Assembly: GCA_022575985.1 (NCBI GenBank)
Contig: JAKSXM010000014.1
Span: 20,460,001-20,524,000, forward strand
Reading direction: 5' to 3'
Source of the DNA: Anagrus nilaparvatae
Lineage: Eukaryota; Arthropoda; Insecta; Hymenoptera; Mymaridae
DNA length: 64,000 nt
Under the pieces are notes generated by a model. It was given only the letters and a program-made list of their open reading frames with translations, was not told where the DNA came from and searched no databases. Shown here in pieces: positions 34,806-47,486 of this stretch; the first letter of the stretch is position 1; each line of letters starts with the position of its first letter. The position numbers were made by a program, and so were the translations under genes.

Positions 34806-35719
34806 AATTTTTTTTATAATTGGTCCATTTATATGTACATAGATTTCAAATATTTGAGATTGTTTTTGGTTCGATTTTTAGAAAAATTACTATGTTAGAG
34901 CTATTGAGAATAAACAGAAAAGCATGCCCAAGTAATTGCTCATAAAATTTGGGCAATTTTCGAGGAGTAGAACAATTTATTCGTGTAATTACTTAAATTT
35001 AGAAACATATATATAGTATGTATTGATTTTGAATCTCTTTAGTCATATCTGGAATCCGAAACGTTGAAAAAATATGAAAAAAAAAAAAGGAAATTTCCTG
35101 TAATAATTGAGTCTTATTGCAAGTAACACTGATCAGAAAGTTATTGGTTAAAGTATTTTTAAAAAATACCAACTAGTGTCTGAGTCTGTATCTTAAGTAA
35201 CTTCAGAAAAAATCAGAAAATCTTTAAAACTTTAATTTTTTTTATTATGATAATTCTAAAACAAGTATGCGTGTTGAATTTATGAATGTTTAATATTTTC
35301 TATTTTAAATATATTTCAAAAAAGAATTCTTTAGTATGGGGGGGGGGGGGGTATGTAAAATTTTTGCAATCGCATTTTTCGTATTTTTAAGTACTTGAAA
35401 CGTATTGAAAAATTAGCTTTTATATAACTTTTCTTTTACAAAATTTTTCTGCCCTCTTATTTTGGTAATTACTAAAATTCTGATTTGATTTTCGGATTTC
35501 TTGGGAAATTTCATTAAACATAATTAGATAAAAAAATATGACATATATAATAAAATGTAAACATAACCGTTTATTTTTGTTAGTATAATAAAAAAAGATC
35601 GTGCAAAAATATCAACGAATTTTAAAAGCTCAAATATGCATAAATTATATACTTGAGGATGATTAGATAATTGTTATATTTAAAAAGTAACCAGATAAAG
35701 CTTAATTCTGAAAAAGAAA

Positions 35720-38700
35720 ATGTTAGATTCAACTGAAAATGCGGTAATTAATATTTTTAAAAGTAAAATTAGGTTAATATTCTCAATTGTAAACTTTATA
35801 TTGTAGAATCAAGAATTAGAATTAAAAAATCATAAACCATTATCAAATTTAACAAAAACAGATTCTGAAAAGATTGAAGAAAAATCAAAATCAGAAGAAA
35901 TTAATAATTTTCAAAATATTTTACAAAGTAAATCGTTTACCGATTTATACGTCAAAGGTAATAAACACATCTTTTTATTAAATTAATTAATTAATTTCAG
36001 ATAAAAGTTATAGTATAATTTTATAAGGGTTTAAAATAATATCTACACCGTGAAATGTCAGTAGTGGTTTTAAGCAACGCAGTATGCGACCAGAGCCCTA
36101 CTTACATGCTTGGGTGGGTGTATATTCTTTATACTATACTTTTTTTAAAACAATGTCTAAGATGCAAAGTAAATCCTTTGAAGGATTTGGATTATAGATA
36201 TTAGAATTTCCTCACTGAAAACGGCCTTGGTAATCTGACTTACATGGAGCCGTAAAGTGGGTTTTTGCAGAAGCCCTGTAACAATTGACTCACAAAACGT
36301 AATTCGATCCAAAAAATTTTTTTTTTTTAATCTTTGAAAAACGATTACTTTGACAATAAAAGTGGCTATAATTGAATCGCTAGTACAAGAAAACTAGTAC
36401 TTAAATTCCAAAAATATGATTCTAATGGTTTCGGGTTGGTAAGATAAGTGCTACCCCAAGTCCTGTGATCCAATATGTAAAAAATGCTGAGAAGCTTTAC
36501 AACAAGTAATAATAAAAAAATATACTAATTATTAAAAAGTAAACTTTTTTTCTCAATAGATTCACAAAATTATCACAAAGAAATTGAACGATTGAATATA
36601 CAAGTAATTTTTTTGATTTTATTAAACTATTTGGCTAAAAATTGTATTAATCACAATTTTGTTTTTTATTAGATAAATACTCAATCTGAATATTGCGCAA
36701 ATCTTGGAAATGTTCTTGGAACTTTAACATGGACTGCTTCCAGAAATACCACTGTTCTAAAAGATTGGATTTCTCAGGTAATAATTACTATACTACTCGA
36801 TGTAAAACTATAAATTCATCTTGAATCACATTGATTTTATAAAACGTATACTCGTAGTGTCCAAAAACTCTTGAAAATTTAATTGAAATTACGAAAGGAA
36901 CTTTTCAAGCATTTATGATTATTTACAACACAATAAATCCAACTAAAGTTTCTGAAGAAAGTGATTTTGTTAAAAGTTTGTTAGGGGTTATTTCAAATCT
37001 AACGGCGCAACCTCAAGGACGAAATATTTTTCTACTACAGTGGTCTGGAAAAGAGCTTATTAAAATGTTATCCATGTACTTTTCTAAAATATCTTTTCAA
37101 TGGAAATCTAGTTATCACATAAAGAAGTTAGTGATATATCGTATTTTTTACTAATTTTTATTAAGTTTGAAAAATAATTCGTAAAAATAAATTTCTAATT
37201 AAGCACCCTGCACTACTTTAATAATATCGAACACCTTTTCCGTTAGACTTGCTGGCGTGGAGTATGGTTCTGATTATATTTTAAGGTCCCCGCTATTTAA
37301 AATCATACTTTTTCGCAAAGTATGAATTTTTTGGTCACGAGAAAAAAATACTCTAATTCGAGTTATTGACAACATTAGGCAAAAATAGATGTATATCATT
37401 ATACATATTACCCCAGTCAAAATTTTGAGGGAAAAGAGGGTTAATATTACCTAACATCTGGAGATTTTCTCTACTGCAGGTTTTTTGGTCGCTAGTAACG
37501 AATTTTTGGGTCCCGAGAGTTTTCTTAGACTGCGAAACTTCTAAATAAATTTAATTCAACTCAATAAATTTAAAATAAAAAGCAATATTAACTAAAAATA
37601 GCTAGTTTTGGTTTACTATACGCTTTTTGGTAACTAAATACGAATATAGAGATCCCGGGTAAAAAAATAAATTTTGCACCCTTTTTGATTTTTTGTTGAA
37701 AACTTAAAATATATATATACTCCAGTCAAAACGCGGGGGGGGGGGTGTATTTTCAGCTACTGACATGAGATTTGCTCTACTATATGTTTTTTGGGTCGCT
37801 GATCACGAAAATCGGGGTTATTTCCGCCCGAAATTTGCGGAACACCCTTAAATTTGCAAAAACTACCCCCAAAAAGGGTTTTTTTTTGATATATTAGCAA
37901 ACTGAGTTTATAGATTTAGCCAAGAATTGGTCTTAGGGGGTTTTTTGGGTCGCTGAACAAGAATTTCAGGTAGTTTTCAATGAATAATTAATATTTCACC
38001 ATTAAATTAGCAAAAATTAACCCTAAAAGGAAGTGTTTTTGATATTTTTGCACTTTGAGCGACCAGATTAGGTCCTTACGGGTTTTTTGGGTCGCTGGTC
38101 GCTGGGTTGTTTTTGCTAATTTAAGGGTGAAATATTAATTATTCATTGAAAACTACCTGAAATTCTTGTTCAGCGACCCAAAAAACCCCCTAAGATCAAT
38201 TCTTGGCTAAATCTATAAACTCAGTTTGCTAATATATCAAAAAAACCCCTTTTTGGGGGTAGTTTTTGCAAATTTTAGGGTGTTCAGCAAATTTCGGGCG
38301 GAAATAACCCCGATTTTCGTGATCAGCGACCCAAAAAACATATAGTAGAGCAAATCTCATGTCAGAATCTGAAAATACACCCTAAACCGCGTTTTGATTG
38401 GAGTAAAAGTGTAGAAAAAAATTCGAATATTGAAATAAATTGTATAATTCATCACATTTTATCATTTTTTTAGTAAACTTTGCTAATAAAATCATTATCG
38501 CAAGAGAAAAAATTCCAGTTGCATAATTTTTTTTCTGCTTTATAAATTTATATTTATTAAATTTATTAAAAAGTTCATATTTATTTTTAAATTAAAAAAA
38601 GTGGTATAAAGCAAGCAATACACAGAATAAATTCAATCTTTCAATAAAATATTAAAAATATCGACCTCTTTATTTTTTGTGGTAAAGACTTACATAATAA

Positions 38701-41700
38701 AATATCTTCATATGCAGAAAAACAAATCCTTTTTTCAACTTAATAAATACTCTGTAGCACATTTACTGAACTCAATATTAAAATTAAAAAAAATTATAAG
38801 AAACACCTAAATAAAAAAAAAAAATTGATTTATTTTTTATGCATCTTGCAATAAATTTTTTATTATCAAAAAACTATAATCTATATTTTCTTATTATTAG
38901 AGAAAAATTATACTTTTTAAATAATTTAATGTCTATTTTTAAATGCGACAATGTATAAATAAATATATATTTATTTTTTCTAGGAAAAATTAATAAAAAA
39001 AATATAGCAATTATTATTTTTGCATTATACATTAAATATATAGTTCATTTTTGCACTGAGACATACCTTTCACATTCCTTATCTTGTTTATGAGCACTTT
39101 AGGTGTGTTTACTTTTTTATATACATCTCTTTTTTATACTTGAAAATAAAGTTGGTTTAATTATTTATTAATATCAACGTAAAAAAATAAGTTTTTAATT
39201 GATAAAAATATTTGTTTCTACTGCTGTTTTATTTTAAAATATTTTCTTTAATTTCATTACTGATTCAAAGGATGCACATTTATAATTGACCAATTCTTCT
39301 GTTGAATCAATCCTTCGCATTTAGCAAAATAAACGTTTCTACAAACCGGTTAAGAATAAAATAATATTGCACCATTTAAAATTTCTGATTTTATATTTTT
39401 TTTTGCGTGTATGTTTTTCGGTAGTTTACCCATTTTCTTAACATAAATTTATGTATACATCAAAAATAATAAGGATGTACTAGTATCCAAAAGACTTTAG
39501 GATCGACCGACTTTCAACTTTGGAACTGACCCTACAAAGCCCATATATAACATATATCGCTTTCAAATATTTAAAAATTCTTGATTAATTCGTAGAATTA
39601 AATTTAATTTTTTTTTCAAATTCCCAAAATTGTTAATTTTTACAATACGGCTGCAAGTACTTGTTAATGAAAGTAATAGGAAAATTTATAACCGGTTTGT
39701 GTAACTACACAACCAACGAGCATGGAACATGTTCACTCATAACAATAAATCCAAAAACCGAAATTATACAATATAATCCTGAAATATAAATTATCCTAAG
39801 TATTCTAAGTTCTTGTTCTTTTTAGGACCTGGTCAGGCCCTGACTCCCACTGCAAATTATTTTAAGTCCCTAAATCAATATTTTCAGTCCATTTCACCCC
39901 CCTCCTTAAAGCGTCACTTTTTCACCTGCCGAGTCAAACTTTTACAAATACCCCATCCAGAGAACATGTTCCATGTTAATAGTCTTGATTAAAATTGACA
40001 CTGAATCCCCAAAAAAGCCTCCTCCCCCAAACTTATAACCGGTTTGCGTAAACACAACCTAAACGCATGCCAAATTGAGGTGTATATCATTCCAAGGATA
40101 CCAAAATTATTGTATCCTGGTAAAATTTCCCTCAGAATTTAAAAATTTTGTCAGATTTTAATTTGGTCACTTGAGTTAGCAGGAAATCAGCAAAATAACT
40201 AACAAGTCGAAATTGAAAAAACGGAAAATTAAAATTAATTATTAATTACTTAAAACAATCATTACCATCGGGAGTTTTTTTTCGGTGAAATATATGAAAT
40301 TTTCACAAATTTTCTTTATTAGTGAGAAACTTTTCGGATATTTTACTTAATGTTGGATACAAATTTGAATTTTCCCGCGAATTGACACTGAGTGCACTCA
40401 GTGCACATTTCCCACTATTGGGAAAAATCTAACTTAAAATTTAAATTCCTCATTAAATTTTACATCAAAAACCTTTTTTTTTTTTAAACGTTTTCTAGAG
40501 CTATTTTACGGGACTTTCAAAAATGGTGGCTAAGAAGAGCAATTCCAAAAAACTTTAAAACAGGATTGTACCCTTCAAAATTTATAGAAAACCTTTAAAT
40601 TTGGGGAATCATCTATTTTCAAGTTGTTTTATCGAAAAAAACAAATTTTTTATCTTTGAGACCTCGCGTATCATTTTGTGCTATTTATCCATGGAATTAC
40701 CCCTTGTTAAAATTATAATTATATAATTTTTACAGAATTTTTAGAAAATGAAAGATTAATTCTTTCGAAACGTTGAAATAAATAAATTATATCTAAAATT
40801 GTTCCAATCTTGATCCTTTTCTATTATTATTTACCTATTAAAAATAAATAAAATTTTCAACATTTTATATTGGAAAGTGCAAGTATATATGCTTGTTTAT
40901 AAATAAAAAAACTAAAATATAATTAATGCCGAGTATAATACAATAAAATTGAAAACTCGATCGAAATTAGGTTTTGACAGTTATCCAATCGATAAATGAT
41001 TAAGAAAATAGTTGAAAGATGGCTTATGTATTTAGTTTTCTGTTTTTATTTGTTTTCTAATTGGCAATTATTTTTCCAAGGTCTTATATATTTAAAAAAT
41101 GTGTATCTTATATGAGTATTTTTAAACCAAATGGTAAGGTTTATAAAACTATCTTAAATTTTTTTTTTCTAAGCAATGACAATATAGCCAGTTTACGATT
41201 CTTGGCACCTTTTTTTTTGTTTTTTTTAGCCATTTAAAATAAAACATCCAGCATGGAGGGTCATTATTAGTAGTATTTTTTATACCACTTTTCATACTAT
41301 TCCCATACGAAAAATCTTTTTTTTTATAGTAATTTTTTAAGGCAGGGGTAGAGTGGGTTAGATGGTGCAAAAATGTGATATGGTGTTGCAAAGGATATTT
41401 AATTACCTCTAAAACGAAATACTTTGCGTTACGTTTTTTTTGAAAGATCCATAACATATTAACAAAATTTAAATTTATTTGGCATTTTTAAACATTTTAT
41501 AAAAAATTAGATACTTTACCCCTTCCCCCCCCCCCCCTCATACTCTATCTTGTTTTAAAATGATACCTTAAAAAAATAAATTTATAATTGCGTAATTATT
41601 TGTCTTCTGCATAAGCTGTTTTTCTCTACTTATAGCCCAAAAATTAAAACTCAAAATTTACAAGGACTCTAGGAGTCTATACAAAATTTTTGAGACCTAT

Positions 41701-42717
41701 AAGACCCATTTTAGTAAAAATTACAATTTTGGCAGTAATTTGAAAATTGACATTTGGTTTATTGACTACAACGATGAAAGGGTTAGGGATAAAAAATTTC
41801 AGGTAACGGGGATTGAAAGGTAAAACTTAATAGAACAAAAAAAAATGAGACCAACTGGGTGTATTTTGGTTAAATTGTAAGATAATAGCATTATTTGGAA
41901 TATTGCCTAAAAAACTCTATCTTATAGCATAGAACCCACATAGATCCCAGCTAGGGGATCTACTTTCTGAGCCTAGGAGGCTCATTCAGATAAATTAAGG
42001 GTATGGGAAATTTTTTTTAACTATAACAGCCTATCCTGAAAATCATAAGCAAATCGGCTCCCAAACAGTTGACACTCTCCTTGTTAGTGGATCTTTCCAT
42101 ATATTATATTAATTGATACAAGTAAGATTTAAATAGTAAACGTTGTATGATATAAAATGTCTATTATATTAAGTATTTAATTACTGTGTACATAATGAAA
42201 TATCACATTTTTCTGATCTCATCATCAGGAAACGTTGAACTTGATAAATTCATTCCTTGTATTTCCTTCTTATATTATCTTATCCTGTTATTATTATTAA
42301 TCATTTACAAAAAAAACATTAATTTTAAAATAATTATAATTTTTTATGCTATGTTTTAGGCTAATATTATTTATTTTAAATAACGTATGTTTGGATAAAG
42401 AAGGCATCAAATATTTATACGAATTAAATATTATAGAAATTTTATCAAGTTCATTAAAAGATGATAAATATCCAAAAGAATTAACAAGATTAAATTTACT
42501 TTTATTTAATAAATTATTAGATCAATGGAATAAAAACAATAATTATTTATTGTTATCATTAGATTACGAACATTTAATTAAAGAAATTTTAAAATACGTT
42601 GAAGATGATGATGATGATGATGATGATAATGAAGATAATGAAATATCAAGGTTAGCTAAAGAAATCATTGAATACATAATAAAAATCAAGGAACACAGCA
42701 TTATTCAAAAAAAATAA
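35720..42717 (+). CDS. HSF2BP: HSF2BP (MEILB2)-like protein
   Basis: In vertebrates HSF2BP binds BRCA2 and brings RAD51/DMC1 to meiotic double-strand breaks. Six exons join in frame (316 aa; human 334): 35720-35743, 35807-35957, 36560-36603, 36673-36777, 36858-37126, 42360-42717. The N-terminal third is Lys/Glu-rich and probably coiled coil, ending HKEIERLNIQ. The strongest family block follows: EYCANLGNVLGTLTWTASRN, the counterpart of the human EYCNTLGGVVCTLLWSAS block. The armadillo-like C-terminal half has SLLGVISNLTAQPQGRNIFL and LNNVCLDKEGIKYLYE, matching the human VLALAGIITNVAAI.CGREFL and YNVSINLKGLKYISE blocks. An eight-residue Asp run near the C-terminus comes from a GATn tract. The last intron is 5,233 bp and full of repeats. 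The gene diverges from LBR. Confidence 0.85.
37408..37520 (+). repeat. Family F terminal fragment in HSF2BP intron
   Basis: It begins TACCCCAGTCAAAATTTTGA, a variant of the family F terminus, and continues through tctactgcaggttttttggt and cgctagtaacgaatttttgg, then is lost. Confidence 0.55.
37720..38404. mobile_element. Complete mariner-like fold-back MITE (family F), TA-flanked
   Basis: A ~685 bp near-perfect palindrome. The left end is TA-CTCCAGTCAAAACGCGG and the right end CCGCGTTTTGATTGGAG-TA. The arms of about 330 bp pair through gggtcgctgatcacgaaaat, aaatttgcaaaaactacccc and gccaagaattggtcttaggg. The centre is a short unpaired stretch near 38040-38100. The TA on each side is what a Tc1/mariner insertion would leave, although it could also be the end of the inverted repeat. 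It lies in the last HSF2BP intron. Confidence 0.75.
38405..39684. other. Intronic stretch without identifiable features
   Basis: Part of the large last intron of the HSF2BP-like gene. AT-rich, with no exon or repeat boundary that I can support. Confidence 0.45.
39685..40080 (+). repeat. Family D copy, uninterrupted
   Basis: It runs from atttataaccggtttgtgta through acaaccaacgagcatggaac, tcaggccctgactcccac and aagtccctaaatcaatat to ccccatccagagaacatgtt. A second copy of the opening motif (acttataaccggtttgcgta) starts at about 40025. This copy shows the empty site for the element at 11900-12887. Confidence 0.6.
40081..41639. other. Intronic stretch without identifiable features
   Basis: AT-rich, with a poly-C run at about 41525-41538. 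The frame at 41149-41457 on the minus strand has no splice or family support. Confidence 0.45.
41640..42000. repeat. Decayed arm of Harbinger-like family I
   Basis: It retains the landmarks of the right arm at 12520-12790 in the same order: gacctataagacccatttta, aattacaattttggcagtaa, atgagaccaactgggtgtat followed by tttggttaaattg, and gagcctaggaggctcattc. Many small changes show it is old. Confidence 0.5.
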
Positions 42718-45370
42718 GGACGAAAAAATAGATAAATCTAAAGGATACAAAAAAAAAAACTACAAAAATCATAATTTATTATGTTGTTTCATACGTTTTG
42801 AACGTTTTTATTTATAATAAAATAAACAAGTAAATAAAAAAGACAAAAAAAAACGCAATATTTTTAATTGCAATTTTTTTATATTAAATGGTTAGATGTA
42901 CGTAACATATTATTTAACCTTGATGTCTTTAAGTAATTTATATGATAGGAAAAAAAGGAAGTTTATATTCTTTTGGTAATTATATTACTATAGAAAATTG
43001 GAACAATAATTATATTGTCAGCTATTAAATTTTAATTGATAGTGACTGCAAGAAGTTTATATTTTTATTATTATATAATATAGGTTTATTATTATTATTA
43101 TTATTATTATTTTCGTTACTATTTTTGTTGCATCAAATTCTTTGCAACAAATTCAAAATTTTTGTTGCATCAAGTTTTTTTTTATCTCAATCAAATTTTG
43201 ACTAAAATACATAATTTCAAATGAATCCTCTGCTTTTTTAAGAAAAATTCATTGGAAGTTTACAGATAATTTACAGGTAAAAGGGAATCTCAGAAAATTA
43301 AACCCTTGGCTCTGCTGCAAACTTATTTCGTTTAATTTTTATTTTTCAAAACTTTTGATATATCTGATTACTTATTAAAGCACATAAAAAAAAAGTCAAT
43401 ACACCAATTTCACTAAACCCTTTGAGGAACCTCATTATTGATGAATTTCTTGTAATCTTTAAATAGGCTACGAATTAAAAAATGTCTTTAATAGAAAGGA
43501 TAATTTATAAATTTTCTATCAATTTTACTCTTTTATTTATCTGAAAGAGAGTAAAAAACTTTCTTAGTAATACGAAATTTTAGTCACACCTACGTTTTTG
43601 ATCGCAAATGTATTTACAAAGAAAAAATAGGCCTTATAAGGCACTTGATAAACAAAATCCATGATAATTGCTCATATATATAGCGAGGGATTCCACGCTA
43701 AATAAGCCCAAATTTTACTAAAAATTTATAAATTGATCCAAAATATTTTTTTCGAAAGAACAACTAAAATTAAGTCAATCTACCAATTTTTAGGTTTCTA
43801 TAGGTTTAGTTCTCGATTTTTAGAAGCCATTTTAGTGTTTTTGATCTTTTTTTAATTGAAAATTAGTTATTTTCATACGATACATTTACAAATCCCAAAA
43901 TTACTTTGTCTATGTAAAATTTCCCGAAGAATCTCAACCTGAAATATAGATTTTTTTTGTCATGTATTTGAAAAAGAAAATGTTTATCGCCATATAAAAT
44001 AAGTTTTTGGCAGCAAATATAAGAAAATTTTGAGTAAATTAAAAACAAAATACAAAATTGGCTGCCAAAAATCAAAAATTGGACCTAGAAAGCTAAAAAT
44101 TAATGGACACACTCAATTTTAGTTGCAATTTCGGTATAAAATAGTTGGATCCGATTTCTGCGGCCCTTCAGCCCAACTGAAATCCAGTTGGAGTGGAATC
44201 CCTCATGTACAAGATTATTTTTTACACCTTATACATATGCCTACGTATATATGAATGATAAAGAATGTAACTGATTGAATTTTAGATCGATATCGTGACA
44301 ATCAAAAAAATTTTCCAATCTATTTTTATTGATTAAACAATTCAAGGCCTCATTAATTTCTCACATGTCTCTGATGAAAAATGACGTGAAAATAGTGTAT
44401 TTAAAAAAAATGTATTAAAAAATTTTATACACCTGTTATTTCTCATACAAAAATAAAAAAATATAAAAACGATAATTTTTGCTTTTATTAAAATAATAAT
44501 AATTATTATTTTTTTATTACAGTATAAATTTATTCAAATTTAAATTCTAAATTTAAACCTATAAATATATAATGAAAAAAAAATTTACAAAAAAAAAGTA
44601 CATAAATATAATTACAAAAAAAAAAAAAAATTATGTGCTAAGTCTTTTCATGCCAAAAGTAATAAAACAAGTGTTTATTTTTTTCTCAATGTTTGCCTGC
44701 ATTTTTAAATAAACTTATAATTAAAGTTAATCGATCGTAGGTATTTAATCTAAGAGAAAAAAATATACATTAACATGCAAAACTGTGAATTATTTGAATT
44801 TTTTATATTTAAATATTTTTTATTACCTATTAAAATTTATACTCATTATTTTTTTTAATCAGATATCTTGAAATTTGGCACATAAATATTAGAGCAATTC
44901 AGCAATAAACCTCAAAAAAAAAATTATTTTTATATTTTGATATACTTAGAAGTTTAAGAAGATTATAGGATCCTTGAATCCGTAGATTCTTAAAAATATT
45001 TAAGGCTATTTAAAAAGATCTAAGTTAACGATAACAAATACGAAAATTATAAGGCACAAAATTGAATGAATTTACAAATTTTTTGCTAAAAATGGGCATC
45101 ATGCCAAATATTTTTAAAAAGTTTTCCTAAAACACGTAAATTCTGGGATGTTTCAGACCTCAATTTTTAGAAACGACAACTCTAAAATAATTAATTAAAT
45201 TTAATGCGAATGGAACGTAACAATATATTGTATTTATACCCTGTAGAGCTGCTGCACTTGAATTTTTAATTTCTATACTGTAAATAAATGTACACACTAA
45301 ACATAAAAGAATTTTTTGTTACTCAGAAAAGAATGAATGTTTATTTAATTTTTTAAAGAGGATTTTGGTT
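42718..45370. other. Non-coding interval downstream of the HSF2BP-like gene
   Basis: AT-rich. It contains a TTA trinucleotide run at about 43083-43112 and the fold-back element at 43685-44204. An AATAAA at about 42820 could serve as poly(A) signal for the HSF2BP-like gene. No other gene found. Confidence 0.5.
43685..44204. repeat. Fold-back repeat with GAGGGATTCCAC termini
   Basis: The left end is gagggattccacgctaaa; the right end is gagtggaatccctc. Inner blocks pair as well: actaaaattaagtcaatcta against acactcaattttagttgc, and ctcgatttttagaagcc against ggctgccaaaaatcaaa. Non-coding. The minus-strand frame at 43863-44075 is a shadow. Confidence 0.55.
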
Positions 45371-45379
45371 TCTAGTTGA

Positions 45380-45984
45380 AACCTCATCTGTCACATTCGA
45401 AGAATGAGTGTTTCAGCGAGTCTTGTTTGCCAGGACAGTATATACATCCAGCGCTATTTATCTTCTGGATCCGAAAGACGTATGAGCAAAAAAGCCCATG
45501 TCAACTTAAGAATTAGGTCAAAAAATAATTGATGTCCCCGTGCCCTCTAGTTATCCAAGGTGATATCTCTCCTATCAACCTCTTAGTCCATTTTTTCTCA
45601 GAGTAGTCGGTCCAACGGTCCTGCAACTTGATTAGGCTGATCTGGCGCGAAGTAGCTTTTGCGCAGTCAAAACCATCCCTCTCTTTGTTCAGATAGATAT
45701 ACTGTCTCTCAAGAGCCAGCAGATCTATCAGGATTACCCCTGCGATGACTAGAGCTGCCTCCAAAGACACTGTGTGATAGGCACAGGAGATTTGCAAGGC
45801 TCATTGCCTCTGAACGCACGTCAGCTTAGATGCAAAAGTGACCTGATCCATGCAGTTAGCCCATACTTCTACACCATACAGAAGTATAAAATGAGTTACC
45901 AACATAAGAAGCCTTCGCTTTCCAGTTTTAGGTCCACACGTGTTACGTATCAGCCTGCATAACGCATTAGTGATCCTGCCAGCT
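45380..45984 (-). pseudogene. R1-clade retrotransposon ORF2, 3' half (fragment C)
   Basis: The minus-strand reading begins at an AGRITNALCRLI block and continues TCGPKTGKRRLLM, GVEVWA, then after one stop (TGA, near 45810) SLEAALVIAGVILIDLLALE and RGHGDINYFLT. A Cys/His block (CIYCPGKQDS..KHSFFEC) lies at the left end. These are the post-RT and C-terminal zinc regions of R1-clade ORF2 and align with 48490-47930 of the intact-framed copy. The fragment has stops and is dead. Its start coincides, in protein terms, with the point where the plus-strand fragment at 46262-51730 ends. Confidence 0.75.
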
Positions 45985-46261
45985 GGGGAAAGCAGCTATC
46001 CTTTCTTAAAAAGGACATGTTGATCGCAACAGTAACTATGTACATTGTTATAGCTAAAGAGCCATTCTGATTGGCTCATATAAATTTCATTGTTAATAGG
46101 TTAAAATTAATTGTTTTATTGTTTATAATATATTTTTATTATTTTTGAGGTTAGTTATAGTACGTCGAGTAGTTGATATGAATAAAAAAATTAAAGTAAG
46201 AATAAATTTTGGTATTTAAGAAAATAATTAAGGTTGATAGTTTTAAATCATTTTGCGCGCG
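45985..46261. other. AT-rich junction between the two R1-clade half-copies
   Basis: About 275 bp with no recognisable element sequence, between the 5' limit of the minus-strand 3' half and the 5' limit of the plus-strand 5' half. It may be filler added at the inversion junction or a later small insertion. Confidence 0.4.
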
Positions 46262-47460
46262 ACGCGCGCTTACTACTAGTCTGGATAAAAAATCCAAGGA
46301 AGGTACTGGTACAAGAGAATGACTCCGGCAGAGGTTTTGTCTGGATTAAGTCGCAAGGTGTTACCTATATAAGCGTGTACTTAACACCAAACGAGTCCAG
46401 AGAGGAAATTCTGTCTAAACTTAATAGCCTGGAAGATGCAGGTAAGGGACATAACCGGTGAAACTGGCATAGCAGGCGATTTCAACGTGAGGGCTGTAGA
46501 GTGAGATATGCCTGAAACGAATAAAAGAGGAGAGGATGTACTCGATATGGCTGCCTGGCTCAACTTAGTTGTGCTAAATGTAGGTAAAACTACAACTTTC
46601 AGAAGGCCTAGATGCGGAAAGACCATCCTGGATATATCTCTTGCAACAGAAGATATGTCTGCTAGGATTATAGATTGGCAAGTTCTAGAGGACTACTCAG
46701 CGAGTGACCACCAATATATCTTTTTTGAGGCGCATGACGAGCGACGAGAGACACGAAGAGACGAAGTAAATAAATGTTGTAGATGGAACATTAAGCGGCT
46801 AAACCGCGAAATATTGATGAACATTCTTAGAAGAGGAGAGACTGCAATTCTGAGAAAGGCAATAAGGCCAGGAAATATTTACAACGCAGAGATATTAGTT
46901 ACGGAAATCTTAACGCTGTTGGAAAAATCATGTAACAAAGCGATACCGAAAAAAAGAACCCGTGAAGGAAGACCACCAGTCTACAGGTGGAACGCAGAAA
47001 TAGCCCGTCTAAGAAGGGCAAGCTTAACGACGATAAAGAGAGCCCCATGTGTCAGGACCAGAACTGACGCCTCTGAGCTGATAGCAGAGCATAAGCAGGT
47101 AAAGAGAAGCCTAAGACTTTGCTGTCAGGAGAGGCAAGAGAGCATGCGAGATGGCTTTGAATAATGAGATAGACAATGAACCATGGGGTCTTGGTTACAA
47201 AATAGTCACCAAGAAAATTAGTGCTCTTTCCGCAAGTGGCGTTATGAACAAGGAGGAGGTTACACGTATAGTTGACGGAATTTGCCCTACCCACCCGGAG
47301 AGAGAGAGAGAGGAAGAAAATGACTTAGAAGAAGATGACGAGGAGGCTATCCCCGAATTCACCGTGGAGGAGCTTCTAACAACAGTAGACTCTCAAAAAA
47401 GTTGAAAGGCACCAGGACCTGATGGAATATTCACTGAGATTCTGAAGATCGCACGAGTGT
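46262..47460 (+). pseudogene. R1-clade retrotransposon ORF2, endonuclease part (fragment A, left)
   Basis: The plus-strand reading shows an apurinic-endonuclease-like domain: GVTYISVYLTPNESREE, then in another frame AGDFNVRAVE, a TGA at 46502-46504, MPETNKRGEDVLDMAAWLNL and SDHQYIFF (SDH motif). The linker has PPVYRWNAEIARLRR, and the frame reaches the start of the RT domain at about 47450 (APGPDGIF). An acidic insertion at 47300-47345 is absent from the relative at 47477-50962. Frameshifts and stops make it non-functional. It breaks at 47461 where the younger copy is inserted and resumes at 50979. Confidence 0.8.
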
Positions 47461-47476
47461 CCACAACTTATCCTGT
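47461..47476. repeat. Left 16 bp target-site duplication of the younger R1-clade copy
   Basis: CCACAACTTATCCTGT here is repeated exactly at 50963-50978. The bases outside both copies belong to the older plus-strand element. Confidence 0.9.
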
Positions 47477-47486
47477 TTTTTTTTTG

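Larger units (their letters stand above)
32105..35719. other. Intergenic region between LBR and the HSF2BP-like gene
   Basis: 3.6 kb between divergent genes. GC-richer patches at about 32430-32490 (cgcgaaaagaagatttgcgg, aacgcgcggc) and 32880-32930 could be promoter or leader sequence of LBR. Two fold-back repeats are listed separately (33188-33463, 34376-34805). A poly-G run is at about 35338-35350. A segment at 34255-34310 (gccgaggttggtggtatata followed by ccaacgaaacgttgcgc) looks like a short hairpin of repeat origin. The frames at 32413-34006 do not look like protein genes. Confidence 0.5.

Noticed and set aside
45774..45962. 62-codon plus-strand ORF
   Set aside because: Antisense shadow of the minus-strand R1-clade 3' fragment.
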